Source of the DNA: Desmodesmus armatus
Taxonomy: Eukaryota; Chlorophyta; Chlorophyceae; Sphaeropleales; Scenedesmaceae
DNA: 64,000 nucleotides
Assembly (NCBI GenBank): GCA_007449985.2
Contig: VIIQ02000245.1
Coordinates: 1 to 64,000, forward strand
Reading direction: 5' to 3'
The translations under genes were made by a program, and so were the position numbers. Positions within the stretch are counted from its first letter, which is position 1, and each line of letters opens with the position of its first letter. The notes beneath the pieces were generated by a model. That model searched no databases. It had not been told where the DNA came from and was given only the letters and a program-made list of their open reading frames with translations. This document shows positions 1 to 9,948 of this stretch, one piece after another.

Positions 1-62
1 CCTTTCTGCGCAGCACTTAGCTGTCTTTGGTCTGTTGCTGGCCCTCTCACTGTTCCCCCTGC

Positions 63-355
63 CCTCTCCCCCCCTCTGCCAACCACCCCCAAAACAAGAG
101 CAAGAGCAGTGGCGAGCTTTTTGACGCCTTACCCCTTGCATACCCCCTGACAACTGCATACAGTCCAGCCACACGTACCTCTGCTCCATTGCTCCTGAGC
201 CCCCCCCCCCCCCCCCAAACACCCCTACCAACATTGCCAACCCCAGCCCGTAGAGCAAGAGCAGTGACCAATAAAGAGCCTTTTGGTGCGCGTACTGCCT
301 GACAGCCGCATACATTCTGTCACACACGTACCTCTCCTCCATTCCTCCTGAGCCA
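63..355 (-). repeat. Two-copy ~150-bp tandem repeat containing the donor edge of the left-edge exon
   Basis: Positions ~63-200 and ~215-355 are diverged copies of one unit. Shared landmarks are a C run, the motif gcaagagcagtg, a conserved ctgaca/gcatac block, and the donor complement cacgtacctct followed by tcctgagcc, which is the end of the exon. Only the right-hand copy is joined to an open exon, so the left copy looks like a duplicated exon edge with its donor retained. Confidence 0.6.
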
Positions 356-577
356 CTCAATCATGGCATCTGCAGCTGGGTCTGGGTCTCCGGGCAATAC
401 GCCCTCGCCATCATCCTGTACTGCGGCTGCTGATGATGGTTCATCCTGTTGCTGCTGCTGCTTTGGCTGCTGGTGGCCGCTGGGTGTGATATCTACCAAG
501 GGCTGCTGTAGGGCAGTTGCTGCTACGACAACTGCAGGCTGCACCTGCACTGAACTAGCCGCTATCAGGCCCTGCAA
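332..577 (-). CDS. SET-type methyltransferase-like gene, N-terminal exon only (runs off left edge)
   Basis: This open exon encodes a Gln/Ala/Asp-rich stretch followed by DAMIEWLRRNGGEV. It ends at a GTACGT donor in phase 0. The same motif (DALLAWVRSNGGQ) with the same phase-0 junction begins the SET-domain gene near 53 kb, so I read this as the entry to a second SET-domain lysine methyltransferase of the RuBisCO-LSMT/SETD3 kind. In that family a short helix of the form xWLxxNGG precedes the SET domain. The SET core itself would lie to the left of the window. The 5' end is not resolved: acceptor-like CAG sites occur near 547-580, and I find no convincing upstream exon or start codon. The intron after the donor carries a tandem copy of this exon edge. 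An unrelated protein with a similar N-terminal helix remains possible. Confidence 0.42.
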
Positions 578-1930
578 TCAGTGCAGACGGCAATGTTTGC
601 TTGGCAATCCAGTGACATTGGGGTATTGTAGCACCATTAGTGATGCTGTCAGGCTGGGATTCTGTGGGTGTGTGTTCCCAACCAGTTGCGGGGTTGTGTT
701 GGTGTGTGCAACAGCAGTTGGGCCAGGGGCCGATCACAGGTAGGGAATCAAGCTGTCTGCATGGTCGCAATGTATCAAGTTGGTATCTGAGAAAGCGATA
801 CCGATGCATATGGCACGATTCCCCCCCAAACGTCCGAGTCACCCAAGGGTCCTCCTACCTGCTGCTGCTGCTGCAAGCCCACCAAAGCACCAACCCCAGT
901 AGAGCTGCGGGAGTGGCAAACCTTCTGTTTGGCATCATTGTTTATTTCGAGAAGCTGTCTGGAGCGCGCTCGCTTTCAGTTTGCCCTCAGCATATCGCAC
1001 TGTTGACTCGTTGGAGAGAACTGGTGCGCACACTGCTTGTAGTGCGTTACAAAGCCATACTTTTGATCTTTATTCGTTCTATTCTATTCTGCGAGCGTGC
1101 ACACGATACTTGCAAGGAGCTCAAGCGGCTACAGCATTTTGACCGAGGATGCCATGGCTAGCAGCAGTGTCATTTCAGTGTCTGAACACTACTTTTATCA
1201 AAGTAAACTAAGTTGCCAGACATGTCTGTCTCACTACGGGAAGGCGACCGCTCTTGGACGAAGTTACAGCCATACCCTTGCAAGGCAATTGCCAAACCAC
1301 CAGGGCACCAGGGGGCTGACACGCCATGACCATCCTTTGCAACTGTTTGTGTGGACAACAGTAAGTCTGTCACATGTTGCTGGTTGCTGTTATACTGCAC
1401 AACAACCTTATGCTGCACAGCACGTCTGACCGCGCTTGGCGCTGGCTTCGAAGGTGACTTGTCACACTGGTACAGCAACTGCCAGAGGCACCCACCGCTG
1501 CCGCTGCTGCCCATTACCCTTTGTGTAATATTGAATGGGCAACCTTCATAACTGAAAGCCTCATCAGGGGACATAGCTAATCGTTGGCTTGAGTACACAG
1601 TGCTTGAAGAAGCAGCCAACACTCTGACAACTGGCTCATGCTGACAACAAGGTAACTCCCAGTCGTGTGTCACATTGCCTGTGGTAGCTGCACCAACAAT
1701 AATGCCACGCACATCCAGCACAGAATGTGCCAACAAGTGCAGGCAACAAATGTAGGCTTAACCCATATGAAACTCTTTTGGAGGCCAACTTGTCGAATAC
1801 AAGGGCAATGGCCTGTCCACCACTACACGGCACCCTCACCCTTTCCCTCGGCAACCTACGTACACTCTCCCCCGCCTGGTGCCTTATACACCGTTGCTAA
1901 TGCACACCATCCCCTGCTGCTGCTGCTGCT
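578..1930. other. No gene recognised
   Basis: No exon with a recognisable domain was found on either strand. The longest open frame is on the minus strand (1170-1736). It has no known motif and shows no codon pattern like the nearby real exons. The stretch may hold 5' sequence of the left-edge gene and 3' sequence of the OMA1-like gene. Confidence 0.4.
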
Positions 1931-2204
1931 GCCCAAGAGAGTGACTCTCACACTTCAGAAGCTCCAGTAGTCGACCTTGCTGCCCACTTCGTCATGTGCA
2001 GAGTCCCTGTTGGAGGCCATCCATGCCAACTCCTTCTGTAACAACTCAGCACGCCTGCAGGGCACAACAGCACACAAACACGACTTCAGTGTATTTACTA
2101 ACAACAACCAAACATATGTCGGATTCAGCGAAGCAACGGTTCAGCCGACAAAGTGGCAAATGGTGTACGGTTGTGGGCCGCCCCAGACGGTTTCAGCAGT
2201 CAGC

Positions 2205-2430
2205 CCCCCCCCCCCCCCCCCACCACCACCACCACCACCCCCACCACCACCACCACCACCACCACCACCACCACCACCCACCCACCCACCCACCCACCCA
2301 CCACCACCACCACCACCCTCCCAGAAGAAAAGTACCCAGAGTGCCCGCCACTAACAATGATAGGACCCCCCCCCCTTTTGCCCAACTGTTGCTGTTGGGG
2401 TGGGTGCCCCCCCCCCCCCCCCCCCCCCCC
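2205..2430. repeat. Poly-C / CCA / CCCA microsatellite block
   Basis: Runs of C, then CCA triplets, then CCCA tetramers, then more C runs. In all frames these give long poly-Pro, poly-His or poly-Thr (or Gly/Val/Trp) translations that are not genes. The block lies downstream of the last certain exon of the OMA1-like gene, where the sense strand is G-rich. Confidence 0.85.
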
Positions 2431-2950
2431 TCCACACACACAAGTGGCCTTCTATCAGTCTCGATTCCAACTCTTAACAGTCGTCAGTTCAGTGAAGCAG
2501 CAACCTCGCCCTCTCCGGACCGGAGGACAGCCCTGTAGACTGTCGTAAGCGCAAGAGCACCACCCAGGTGAACGCCTTCCTCTTTATGTCACGCTAACAA
2601 CAGGTTTGACGCAGGGATCGCCCTGGTTTTCCGTGCTAGCGTCATGGTTTGACTGCTTGTCGGATGATTGCTAGCCAGCATGCATATGCACGCATGCATC
2701 TCTCTGTCGACACACCCCCCCAACTCCCCCCCCCCCACCCTCACCCTCACCCCCCCCCCCTCACACTCACCCTCAACCCCCCCTCCCCCCCTTCACCCTC
2801 ACCCTCAACCCCCCCCCCCCAGCCCCCCCCCCCCCCCCAACTCCACCACCACCACCACCCCGCACACACAGGCATCCCCCCCCCCCCCGGTTGCCACTCC
2901 ACACACTCCATCCACCCCCCCCCACCTGTTGCTGTCAGGTGGGTCCCACC
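2385..2950 (-). repeat. Echo copies of the OMA1 exon edge encoding THPDSNR
   Basis: The exon ends in THPDSNR before a GTGTGT donor at 3018. On the same strand, diverged copies of that edge recur near 2920-2950 (reads DPPDSNR, then GTGGGG) and near 2385-2410 (reads THPNSNS). G runs follow each on the sense strand. Neither copy extends into a longer open exon. Confidence 0.6.
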
Positions 2951-3018
2951 CCCCCACCCTCACCCCACCGCCTCCACCTGCAATACGCCCCCCCCCCCCC
3001 CCACACACACACACACAC

Positions 3019-4890
3019 CTGTTGCTGTCAGGGTGGGTGCAGCCCAGTCCCGACATGATAGCTTCTGCTCCGCCCCTCTTGCTGCTGCCTGACACACCTG
3101 CATCAACAGGAAGCAATTGGCAACAGTGTCAGTGGCAATGGATGTGCGGAAAAACAGAGGAGACACGTGTAGCTAGCTAGCGGGTGTGTCGACAGATGGA
3201 GTACTTGGATACATGTGTGTGTGGGGGGGGGGGGGGGGCGACAAATGATCTTGCCATGGAGGGGGTGAGTGGTGCTTGGGATGCTTGCTGCTGCCCGGTC
3301 AGTGACACACCTGCAGGAACAGGACACGGTTCGTCACACCTTGTCAACAGTGAACTGTTGTCTAATATGGGTAGGGGGGAGGGGAAAGGGTTGGGAGTGT
3401 GTTGGGGGGGGGGGTCATGTGCTTGCCGCTGCCGGACACACCCGCAGGGACAGCAAGTGAAAACACACTGACACCCTGATATAGTAATGAACAGAGCAGG
3501 GTTTGGAGTTTAGGGTTGAGGGTTGGGGTATAGGGTTTAGGGCTTGCGTGCAGCCCTGCACACGAGGTTCCAGAAACATGTGCCACCGGCCTTGCATTCG
3601 TTGGTCCCCCCCTCCCCCCCCCCCCCCCCCACCACCACCCCACCACCACCACCACACAACCACACTCACTTGCCAGCAGTGTGAATGCCTCTGGTCCCTT
3701 GTTTGGGTTGTAGCCAGCAAGCGTCATCAACTTCAAACCTGCACTCAGGGAGGGGCAGGCAATGGGATACATTCACAAAGACGGGTGTGTGTGCAGGGGG
3801 GGGGGGGGGGGGGGGCTGCCCTGCAGCAGAAGTGCCAAAAAAGACAGGCTGACATCATCAGGGGGTGCAAGACCCAGCCGTTGTCCCCTTCGTTATGCTG
3901 CCACACGCACACACCACCACTCTCTCCGCTCCAACCCCCCCTCAACACCGTTTCAGAACCCCAAACCCCAACCCCCCTTTCGACATCTGTCTCCTCTGTT
4001 CCACCTATAAGGTCTGCTCCTATTTCTCCGCCCTTCTGCTGATGGCCAAGCAACTCCCTGCAACACACACTACCCCCCCCCCCCCACACACACACACACA
4101 CACATGCACTTGATGGTTGCAACTCATGTGTTTAACACACACACAGTCACCTTGCGCATCCACCTCTCACCACCTCTCAACACACATATGAGATCAGCCT
4201 CCTGCTGAAAGGCAGCGCCCCCCCCCCCTCCCCGCCACCACGTACTGACACACAACCGCCTTGCACCTTCTCGCCCCTGCCCCCCCCCCCCACCTGTGAG
4301 TTCCGCCTCTGCCCTCCTGCTGAAGGGAGCCGGGGACATACACCCACACCCACACAACCCCCCCCCCACCTATGAGGTCTGCCTCTGTCTCCGCCCTCCT
4401 GCTGAATGGCAGCTCCAGCAGCACGTTGGTCAGGCTGCGCAGCAACTCCTCACTCATCCAACTAGGAAGCTGGGGGGGAGCATCTGGGGGGGGGCAGTGA
4501 GCAGAGCAATGAGCACTCAACCAGTGTACATTGTGCAGTGCGTATTGTGCAGTGGGTGACGGCCTCAATCACTTAACTTGGCAGCTGGGGGGAGCGTCTG
4601 GCAGGGCCTCAGCGGCGGCGCATCTGGGGGGACGGGGGGGGGGGGGGGGGGGGGGGGCAACAAAGACACACTAATAGTGTGCAGTGGGTGAGGGAGCTGC
4701 GACCCGCTGCTGCCATGTGGAATATGGGCCAGCTTTCAAGCCCTACCCGTCACCGCTGCACACACTGGGGACTGCTGCAGCTGCACGGCAGAGCGTGCAT
4801 CATCTGCTGCAGCCCGGCTGCTGTCCGGGGCTTAGCCAACCTTACCCTACCCACGGCACGCTCCACCAGCCGCCTGCTGCTGCTTGTTCA

Positions 4891-4955
<65 letters not shown>

Positions 4956-5027
4956 CCGAGGCTTGGCCAGCCCTACCCATACCCCACCGCACGCCCTGCT
5001 CACCAGCCGCCTGCTGCCGCTTGTTCA

Positions 5028-5091
<64 letters not shown>

Positions 5092-5565
5092 CCTGACGTA
5101 CGAGCAGCCATTACAAACCTACCCCATTCCCATGGCAACCAATCCTCACCAGCAGCCTGTTGTCGTTTCCTCATCTGCTGCTGCTGCTGCAGTTGATTTT
5201 GAAGCTTAGCCAGCAACACTCTAACCCTACTCCACGGCACGCCCCACTCACCAGCCGCCTGCTGCCGCTTTTTCATCTGCTGCTGCTGCTGCTGTTGGTG
5301 TCGGTAGTCAATGGGTGGTATGTCAGGGCGTGGCACTGAGGGGTAGTAGGGGGCTGCTCCTGCAGCACCAGCTGGCAAACCACCCTCCTCCTCTTCCTCC
5401 CCAGCAGCAGCCAGCCTGCATGAAACAAGGTCTACAGTTTTTTGGCATGGGGGTGTTGTAGGGCAGGAGGGGTGGGGGTGGGATGTGCTATGGTGTTACG
5501 TGCGGAGGTTGCAGTGGTCGAGGCGGGAAGGCTTGTTGCTTGTGAAGTGATTATTAGTTTTTTGT

Positions 5566-5596
<31 letters not shown>

Positions 5597-6090
5597 GGGC
5601 GGTGCTGCGCCTGCTGCACCAGCTGGCAGGCCATTGCCAAACTCTTCCTCTCCAGCAGCAGCCAACCTGCGCACACAGTGGACTGTGTAAGCATAGAGCA
5701 TACAGGTGTAACGCCCCCCCCCCCCAACCACCACCACCCTTCCCCATTCTCATCCCCCCTTCCCCCGGGTACCAAATGCTAAGTGCATTCTGTGGTAGCC
5801 ACTCTGCAGGCTTGTCATCCCCCCCCCCCCATTGTTACCCTCCCCACGTCACATATAACCCCGGTTCCTGGTGTCCGCCCCCCCCCCCTCGCGCCCTTGC
5901 CCACTCCCCCCCCCCCCCCAGAATTCCGCCCCCACCTTGCTGAGTGCATTCTGTGGTAGCCCCTCCTCATGCGTTCAGTCTCCAGCTGCTGCTGCCGCTG
6001 CTTCTGTGCCTCAGCTGCACCCGCACCAAACAGCGTGAACACCATCTGAAGCACCATGCTGATAGCAATGCCAAAGCCCATCTTCTCTGT

Positions 6091-6152
<62 letters not shown>

Positions 6153-9100
6153 GACGGCAGTAGCAACACGCCAACATTGAGCAAGCTTGCCAGCCCTGTA
6201 CTCAAGGCGGTGTTTCATGGCCTTCTCCAATGTCCTTTTCTGGCCGTTGTTTGTGTGCATAGCATGAACTTTGCTCAATCACCATTTTGGCGGGTGGTGA
6301 ATTTTTCGACGTCCCCCGTGAATTTTTCGACGTCGCCCTTGGCTACTTTGCGGATGCACGGCTTTGCCCTGCCAAGCATTGTAACTGTAACTGTATCTGC
6401 ATACATCTGTTGCATAGAGTAGGGCTGTGTGCGCACTCGATGTCACTGTTGCTTTGTTCAGCTCAAGCAAGTCCAATTGAGTCCTGACGTTGCTCGGACT
6501 GACACCCTGCCCCAACGTGAGCACAGCTGCTAATGGGGCGATACAATGCACACACACGAAACAAAAGGAGGAAAGGGGTACCCATCAACTTACCTGTGTT
6601 GTGTCGTGCCAGTGCGTGTGCGATCTCGTGGCCCATCACCATAGCCAGTAGGTCCGGGTCACGACGCAGCAGCTGCAGCAGACCTGTGGGCATGAAGGCA
6701 GGGACGAGGGTTTGTTTGTGTGTGTGTGGGCGGGGGGGGGGGGGGGTGAAAAATGCTTTGACACCGGGACTGCATCTGTACCCACCCTGGGCTGATAAGC
6801 AGGTCAAAGGCCAACACTGTGTCACCCACCCACCAAGCCCTTGGATGGGACGGCTGTTCTCAGTCGCGTGTGCATGGCCTAAATGCTGTAGTACATGTAG
6901 GGGGTGTATGGGTTCAACTCCCATGCGACTTTGGTCCGGGCACTGGGCACCTCCTGATTGTAAAAGGGTGTTAGGCGTCTCTCATCGGTGTGAGGCAAGA
7001 CCTTGGGCTCCCGGCAGCCTCGGCTGTTGTGTGCGTGGCCAGCCGGTGGGGGTCCGCCCCCCTTGTACTTATCAAAAAAAAAAACACTGTGTCTGCATGG
7101 TGGGAGGTGGCAGGGAGGGCGGGGGGGGGGGGACCATGGCTGGTAGGTCGGGTCATGCCACCGCAACCCTACAGACAGCTACGCCACAAGGTGGGTGTGC
7201 ATGCAGGGTGGTGGGTGGGGTGAGGTGGGTGGGTGGGTGGGGGGGGGGGGAGTGTGAACAGGGTATTCCCGGTGGTGATGTTGGTGGTGGTGTTCAGGTT
7301 GCCCAGCCAGCCCTGTTTACCTGTGTACACCACGATGTACACAGGTAAACACAAAGGCGTTCATGATGGGCTCCTGCAGGCAGCAGCAAGGGTTCATGGT
7401 AAGCACAGCGCTGCTAGCAGGCTCTCGCAGAGAGCGCTCAACGGTCTTTGGAGACATTGGGAGGGGGGGGTGTAAGAAGGGAATGCACTGACCCCCCCCC
7501 CCCCCCCAAGAGGTTGGACATCAAAAGGGAGCCCGCAAGGCCGTTGGCAGCACCATTTGGGACGCACCAGCAAAGGGGTCAACAGGAGGGGGGAGGAGGA
7601 CATGGGTACTTATTGAATTGAGCATGAACCAGGGCGCTAGCAACCATCATGGTCTGTCATGATCTGTCATAATGACAGAGCAACAGGGTAACAGTAACAG
7701 TGAGGTGCCTAGGCCCTTCCTTACCTTGACCACACTCACACTCCACTTAAAGCTTTTCAGGTGCTTCTGGTAGCCTGCAGCAGCGAACATATACACCCGC
7801 ACCCGGTTGCGGCTGTCAGCCAGAATCAAGCATTTGTCAGTACTCTCGAGTACTCCACAACAACTGATAGCACTCCGTGGCGACCAACAGCAGCGGCACC
7901 AGCTACAGCACGCCACGCCAGCTGTTGAAGCAAACTGAGCCGCTGCAAACTGAGCAGCAACCCCCCCCCCCTCCTGACACACACATCCCCTCCCCCCGCC
8001 TTACCTGCTGCGAGTCCCTGTGCCAGAACTGTGATGATGCTCCCCCTCCCCCTGCGCTCCATGTTCTAGCCCCTTCTGCACCCCTCCGCCATGTGAGCTG
8101 TCTGTTTGGATACGAGCTGCAGTGAATCTCCTCACCCTGCTAACCTGCTGGCCCAGCCCCCCCCTCCCTCCACCAGCTGCCAGCCCCCCCCCCCCCCCCC
8201 CCCCGGGTGCCCTTGTCACCTCCTCCATGTCCCTGTGCCAGCACTGCAATGAGCCGCTCAGCCACACCACTGACCAGCTTGGTGTCAGGGTGCTTGGCAT
8301 CCAACAGCGTGCCCTGCAGCACATATGCAGACATGACGACCACCAAGCGACAGTACGGCTCAGTGGTCTACCAGGCCTGCTTCCAAGCGGCAGCAGACAT
8401 GAGGACCAGCTTGTGACAGTATGTGAACACATACAAGCGGCGTGCAGCGAAGTTCCCCACACACTCAGTCTGTTGCTGGATGGAGTGTAATGGATGGCTA
8501 GCCGAACCCCTTTCTCAGCATGCCACAGCATGCCACAAGCATCGGCTTCTGCTCAGCTAGGCTAGCAACATTCTGCCAGGTGATACCTTGCTGCCACCTA
8601 CTGCTGCCTGTTGTCAGCCCCCGCGCACCTTCTTGTGTTGGTCAATGAGGAAGGACTCATACAGGTGCTGACCCAGCAGAGCCTCTGTGGCAGCACGCGC
8701 GGGGGAGGGGGGGGGTGCCCAGAAGGAGGGTTCAAGTTGGAGAAGGGGGGGTGGGGGGTGGGAGTGTCACTTTCGGTGTTCCTAGGCAGTTTCAAGGGTG
8801 ACCAAGCAGAGCCTCTGTAGCAGCACGGGGGGGGGGGGGGGTGTGCCCAGAAGGAGGGTTCAAGTTAGAGAAGGGGGGGGGGGGGGGGGTGTTGCTTTCG
8901 GTGTTCCTAGGAGCAGTTTCAAGGGCTGACCCAGCAGAGCCTCTGTGGCAGCACAGGGGCAACAACAGGGGTGCTTATGATGAAGGTGGCAACAATGAGG
9001 GTGACAACAGGGCATGAAGCAGGGGGTTTGGTGTGAGGGAGGGAGGAGGGGCAACGGAGTGGTGTGCATTGCTGGCAGGCGCGAGGGTCGTGTATGTGTG

Positions 9101-9650
9101 CAGCACAAAGTGGCGTTTCAGCCACCATCACTTTAAACTCATAGGCTCTGACATGGACAAGTGCTTTACATGCAGGCTAGACATGCAGCACTTGTGTGAC
9201 GGTACACACCGGACTGCAACCTTGGATCAATGCACACCAGGACTGACACTGCTGGCCATGCATGCATGGCTTTTGGTGAACGTGCTGCATCGCCTGTTCT
9301 TTTATTGGTTCTGAAACCACTCTGGCTAGGCTAGGTGCGTAGTACCAGGCTATCAGGCAAATGCACAGTCAGCGCAGGCCTGTGCATGCGTTGTGCAACT
9401 CACCTGCAACGCTAGGCAGCAGCACATTGTGTCGCCGCTTGGTGAAAGGCACAAACTGCTCGGTTTTACTGTACACCCAGCGCACCAAAAAGAAACCACC
9501 TAGTGCCCCTGCCTTGCCCAGCTGTAGACCAGGGCCAAATACTGCTGCACCTGCCAAGCCTGCAATGTTCCTGCGGTTGAAGAAGGCCCTCCAGAGGCCT
9601 GGCTGCCCCTGAGATATCTTGTCTAGCACAGGGTCTGTCGAGGGCGCCAT
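3019..9650 (-). CDS. OMA1: OMA1-like mitochondrial M48 zinc metalloprotease, at least 11 exons
   Basis: Exons on the minus strand: 9404-9650, 8629-8684, 8220-8313, 7725-7774, 7321-7373, 6594-6683, 5936-6086, 5252-5415, 4370-4483, 3670-3738 and 3019-3097. Phases close throughout except inside 7321-7373. Family landmarks appear in order: a hydrophobic Gly/Ala-rich segment, then VPFTKRRHNVLLP, LGQHLYESFL, HPDTKLVSGVAERL, FKWSVSVV and NAFV. These are followed by the zinc motif HEIAHALARH, the downstream glutamate motif SRRAETEADLIG, GLKLMTLAGYNP and THPDSNR. The family cleaves inner-membrane proteins in stressed mitochondria. An ATG at 9822 opens an Arg-rich presequence-like frame (MSAKVTSRAFMGRTT) but I could not splice it in phase, so I start at 9650. 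The last exon is not resolved; 1930-1975 is one weak candidate. The PGGK segment expected after NAFV is missing (see the palindrome at 7314-7351). Confidence 0.85.
3300..3455 (-). repeat. Echo copies of the acceptor edge of OMA1 exon 3019-3097
   Basis: The true exon starts at 3097 after TGCAG with GTGTGTCAGGCAGCAGCAAG. Near 3300-3330 and 3425-3455 the same strand repeats CAGGTGTGTC, or CGGGTGTGTC, followed by a GGCAGC-AAG core. Neither copy continues into the homologous THPDSNR reading frame, so they look like duplicated acceptor edges. Confidence 0.6.
3498..3545 (+). repeat. Degenerate interstitial telomere-like repeat
   Basis: About six spaced TTTAGGG/TTGAGGG/TTTGGAG-like heptamers stand in an OMA1 intron. 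They resemble the plant and algal telomere repeat but are too few and too diverged to be a telomere. Shorter traces occur at 20878-20892, 57815-57832 and 61358-61408. Confidence 0.5.
4005..4345 (-). repeat. Three echo copies of the OMA1 exon edge encoding SRRAETEADLIG
   Basis: The real exon ends at 4370 with LPFSRRAETEADLIG and a GTGGGG donor. Three diverged copies follow in the intron: near 4290-4345 (SFSRRAEAELTG plus GTGGGG), 4190-4225 (QQEADLI) and 4005-4045 (ADLIGG). Most keep a donor-like GT and a following sense-strand G run. Only the first copy leads in phase into the next exon. Confidence 0.7.
4805..5215 (-). repeat. CTG-expanded tandem echoes of the OMA1 exon edge encoding MKKRQQAAG
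   Basis: The exon 5252-5415 ends with a short (CAG)n, then MKKRQQAA and a GTGAGT donor. Downstream on the same strand the unit of (CAG)n, M-x-KRQQAAG and a donor-like GTGAG is repeated about three more times. CAG tracts expand to roughly 60 bp at 4892-4953 and 5030-5091. Unit length is about 110-140 bp. Trinucleotide expansion and exon-edge duplication are thus combined in one minisatellite. Confidence 0.75.
5597..5672 (-). repeat. Echo of the acceptor edge of OMA1 exon 5252-5415
   Basis: The exon begins after TGCAG with LAAAGEEEEEGGLPAGAAGAAP. A diverged copy (LAAAGEEEFGNGLPAGAAGAA), also preceded by GCGCAG, stands upstream and ends in a sense-strand C run. It could be used as an alternative exon start, but it does not continue into the rest of the exon. 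Confidence 0.65.
5775..5815 (-). repeat. Echo of the donor edge of OMA1 exon 5936-6086
   Basis: The exon ends GGCTACCACAGAATGCACTC before GTGGGG. A second copy lies about 140 bases downstream with the same GCTACCACAGAATGCACT core, followed by diverged sequence and a G-rich run. Confidence 0.65.
6092..6151 (+). repeat. (CAG)20-type tract, sense-strand CTG directly before an OMA1 acceptor
   Basis: About 20 uninterrupted CAG units on the plus strand read as CTG on the OMA1 sense strand and run straight into the CACAG acceptor of exon 5936-6086. The tract therefore occupies the place of a polypyrimidine tract. Confidence 0.85.
6824..7084 (+). mobile_element. tRNA-derived SINE with poly-A tail and target-site duplication
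   Basis: The element has a tRNA-like head. A box-B/T-arm at ~6908-6924 forms a perfect 5-bp stem (ATGGG/CCCAT) around the 7-base loop TTCAACT. A candidate A box (TGGCCTAAATG) lies about 35 bases upstream. The body ends in ATC followed by an A11 tail at 7074-7084. It is flanked by an 11-bp direct repeat, AACACTGTGTC, at 6813-6823 and 7083-7093, which overlaps the end of the A tail. This is the classical signature of an insertion made by LINE machinery. It sits in the OMA1 intron between exons 7321-7373 and 6594-6683, opposite to transcription. The source tRNA cannot be named by eye. Confidence 0.75.
7314..7351. repeat. Perfect 16-bp palindrome with 6-base loop inside an OMA1 exon
   Basis: Arms 7314-7329 and 7336-7351 are exact reverse complements, separated by CCACGA. 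One arm is the true end of exon 7321-7373 with its donor (TGTACACAG then GTAAAC). The other replaces the codons expected between NAFV and IVVYTG, where M48 proteins carry a PGGK-like turn. It also shifts the frame by +1: the exon is 53 nt, while 52 is needed for phase. It is either a fold-back mutation or an assembly or read artefact. Confidence 0.85.
8016..8042 (-). repeat. Echo of the donor edge of OMA1 exon 8220-8313
   Basis: The exon ends ...GTGCTGGCACAGGGACATGG and a GTGACA donor. A copy reading CAGTTCTGGCACAGGGACTC followed by GTAAGG lies about 180 bases further on, before exon 7725-7774. Confidence 0.55.
8800..8960 (-). repeat. Two echo copies of the acceptor edge of OMA1 exon 8629-8684
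   Basis: The complement of the exon start (gcagagcctctgtggcagcac) recurs at ~8808-8827 and ~8935-8954. Each is followed by a plus-strand G run and the block cccagaaggagggttcaagt or its remnant. Unit length is about 130 bp. Each copy includes the ACAG acceptor and its upstream sense-strand C run. Confidence 0.7.
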
Positions 9651-9822
9651 GAGAAAGGAGGTAGAAAACAAAGAGCTTGCCTTTGGACAGATCTAGTGCT
9701 GACTCAACCCTGTTGTCTTGATTTGCGCCGCTTTGATACCCAAGCACGCGCAGCTTTGCCGATAAGGTGACGGCAACGGTTGTGCGTCCCATGAATGCGC
9801 GTGAGGTAACTTTGGCTGACAT

Positions 9823-9948
9823 TGCGTAAGACCTTAGTCATTCAGCCAACCGCTCAATACGTGAACCAGTTCCAAGTTCATCTCATTAGAAGACCACAGC
9901 GGATTGGCCACAGTTTATTGAGCATGCCGTGACCACATCGTTGTCAAC
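9823..9948. promoter_or_regulatory. Short divergent spacer, probable shared promoter
   Basis: Only about 130-300 bases separate the start of the OMA1-like gene (minus) from the ATG at 9949 (plus). Both products are predicted to be organelle-targeted. I see no clear TATA box. That the spacer serves as a bidirectional promoter is inferred from position alone. Confidence 0.35.

Noticed and set aside
1996..2538. 180-codon plus frame rich in His, Pro and Thr
   Set aside because: It is a translation of CCA/CCCA microsatellite and C runs, with no domain or splice partner.
3184..3215. Minus-strand LSTHPLAS reading as the OMA1 STHP motif
   Set aside because: It is not in phase with the preceding exon and has no acceptor; the THPDSNR exon at 3019-3097 fits both phase and family.
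4679..5209. 176-codon plus frame with poly-Leu and poly-Cys
   Set aside because: It is antisense to the CAG-expanded echo region of OMA1; the coding potential comes only from the CTG repeat.
6876..6924. Functional tRNA gene
   Set aside because: A T arm and possible A box are present, but no anticodon arm or acceptor stem can be completed. The poly-A tail and target duplication identify a SINE.
6533..7348. 271-codon plus frame
   Set aside because: It lies antisense to two OMA1 exons, including the HEIAHALARH exon, and across the SINE. The codons are incidental.
9466..9822. 119-codon minus frame from ATG 9822 as the OMA1 first exon
   Set aside because: The first ~25 residues look like a mitochondrial presequence, but the frame runs out of register with the conserved exon and I found no donor/acceptor pair that restores phase. 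Kept only as an alternative start.
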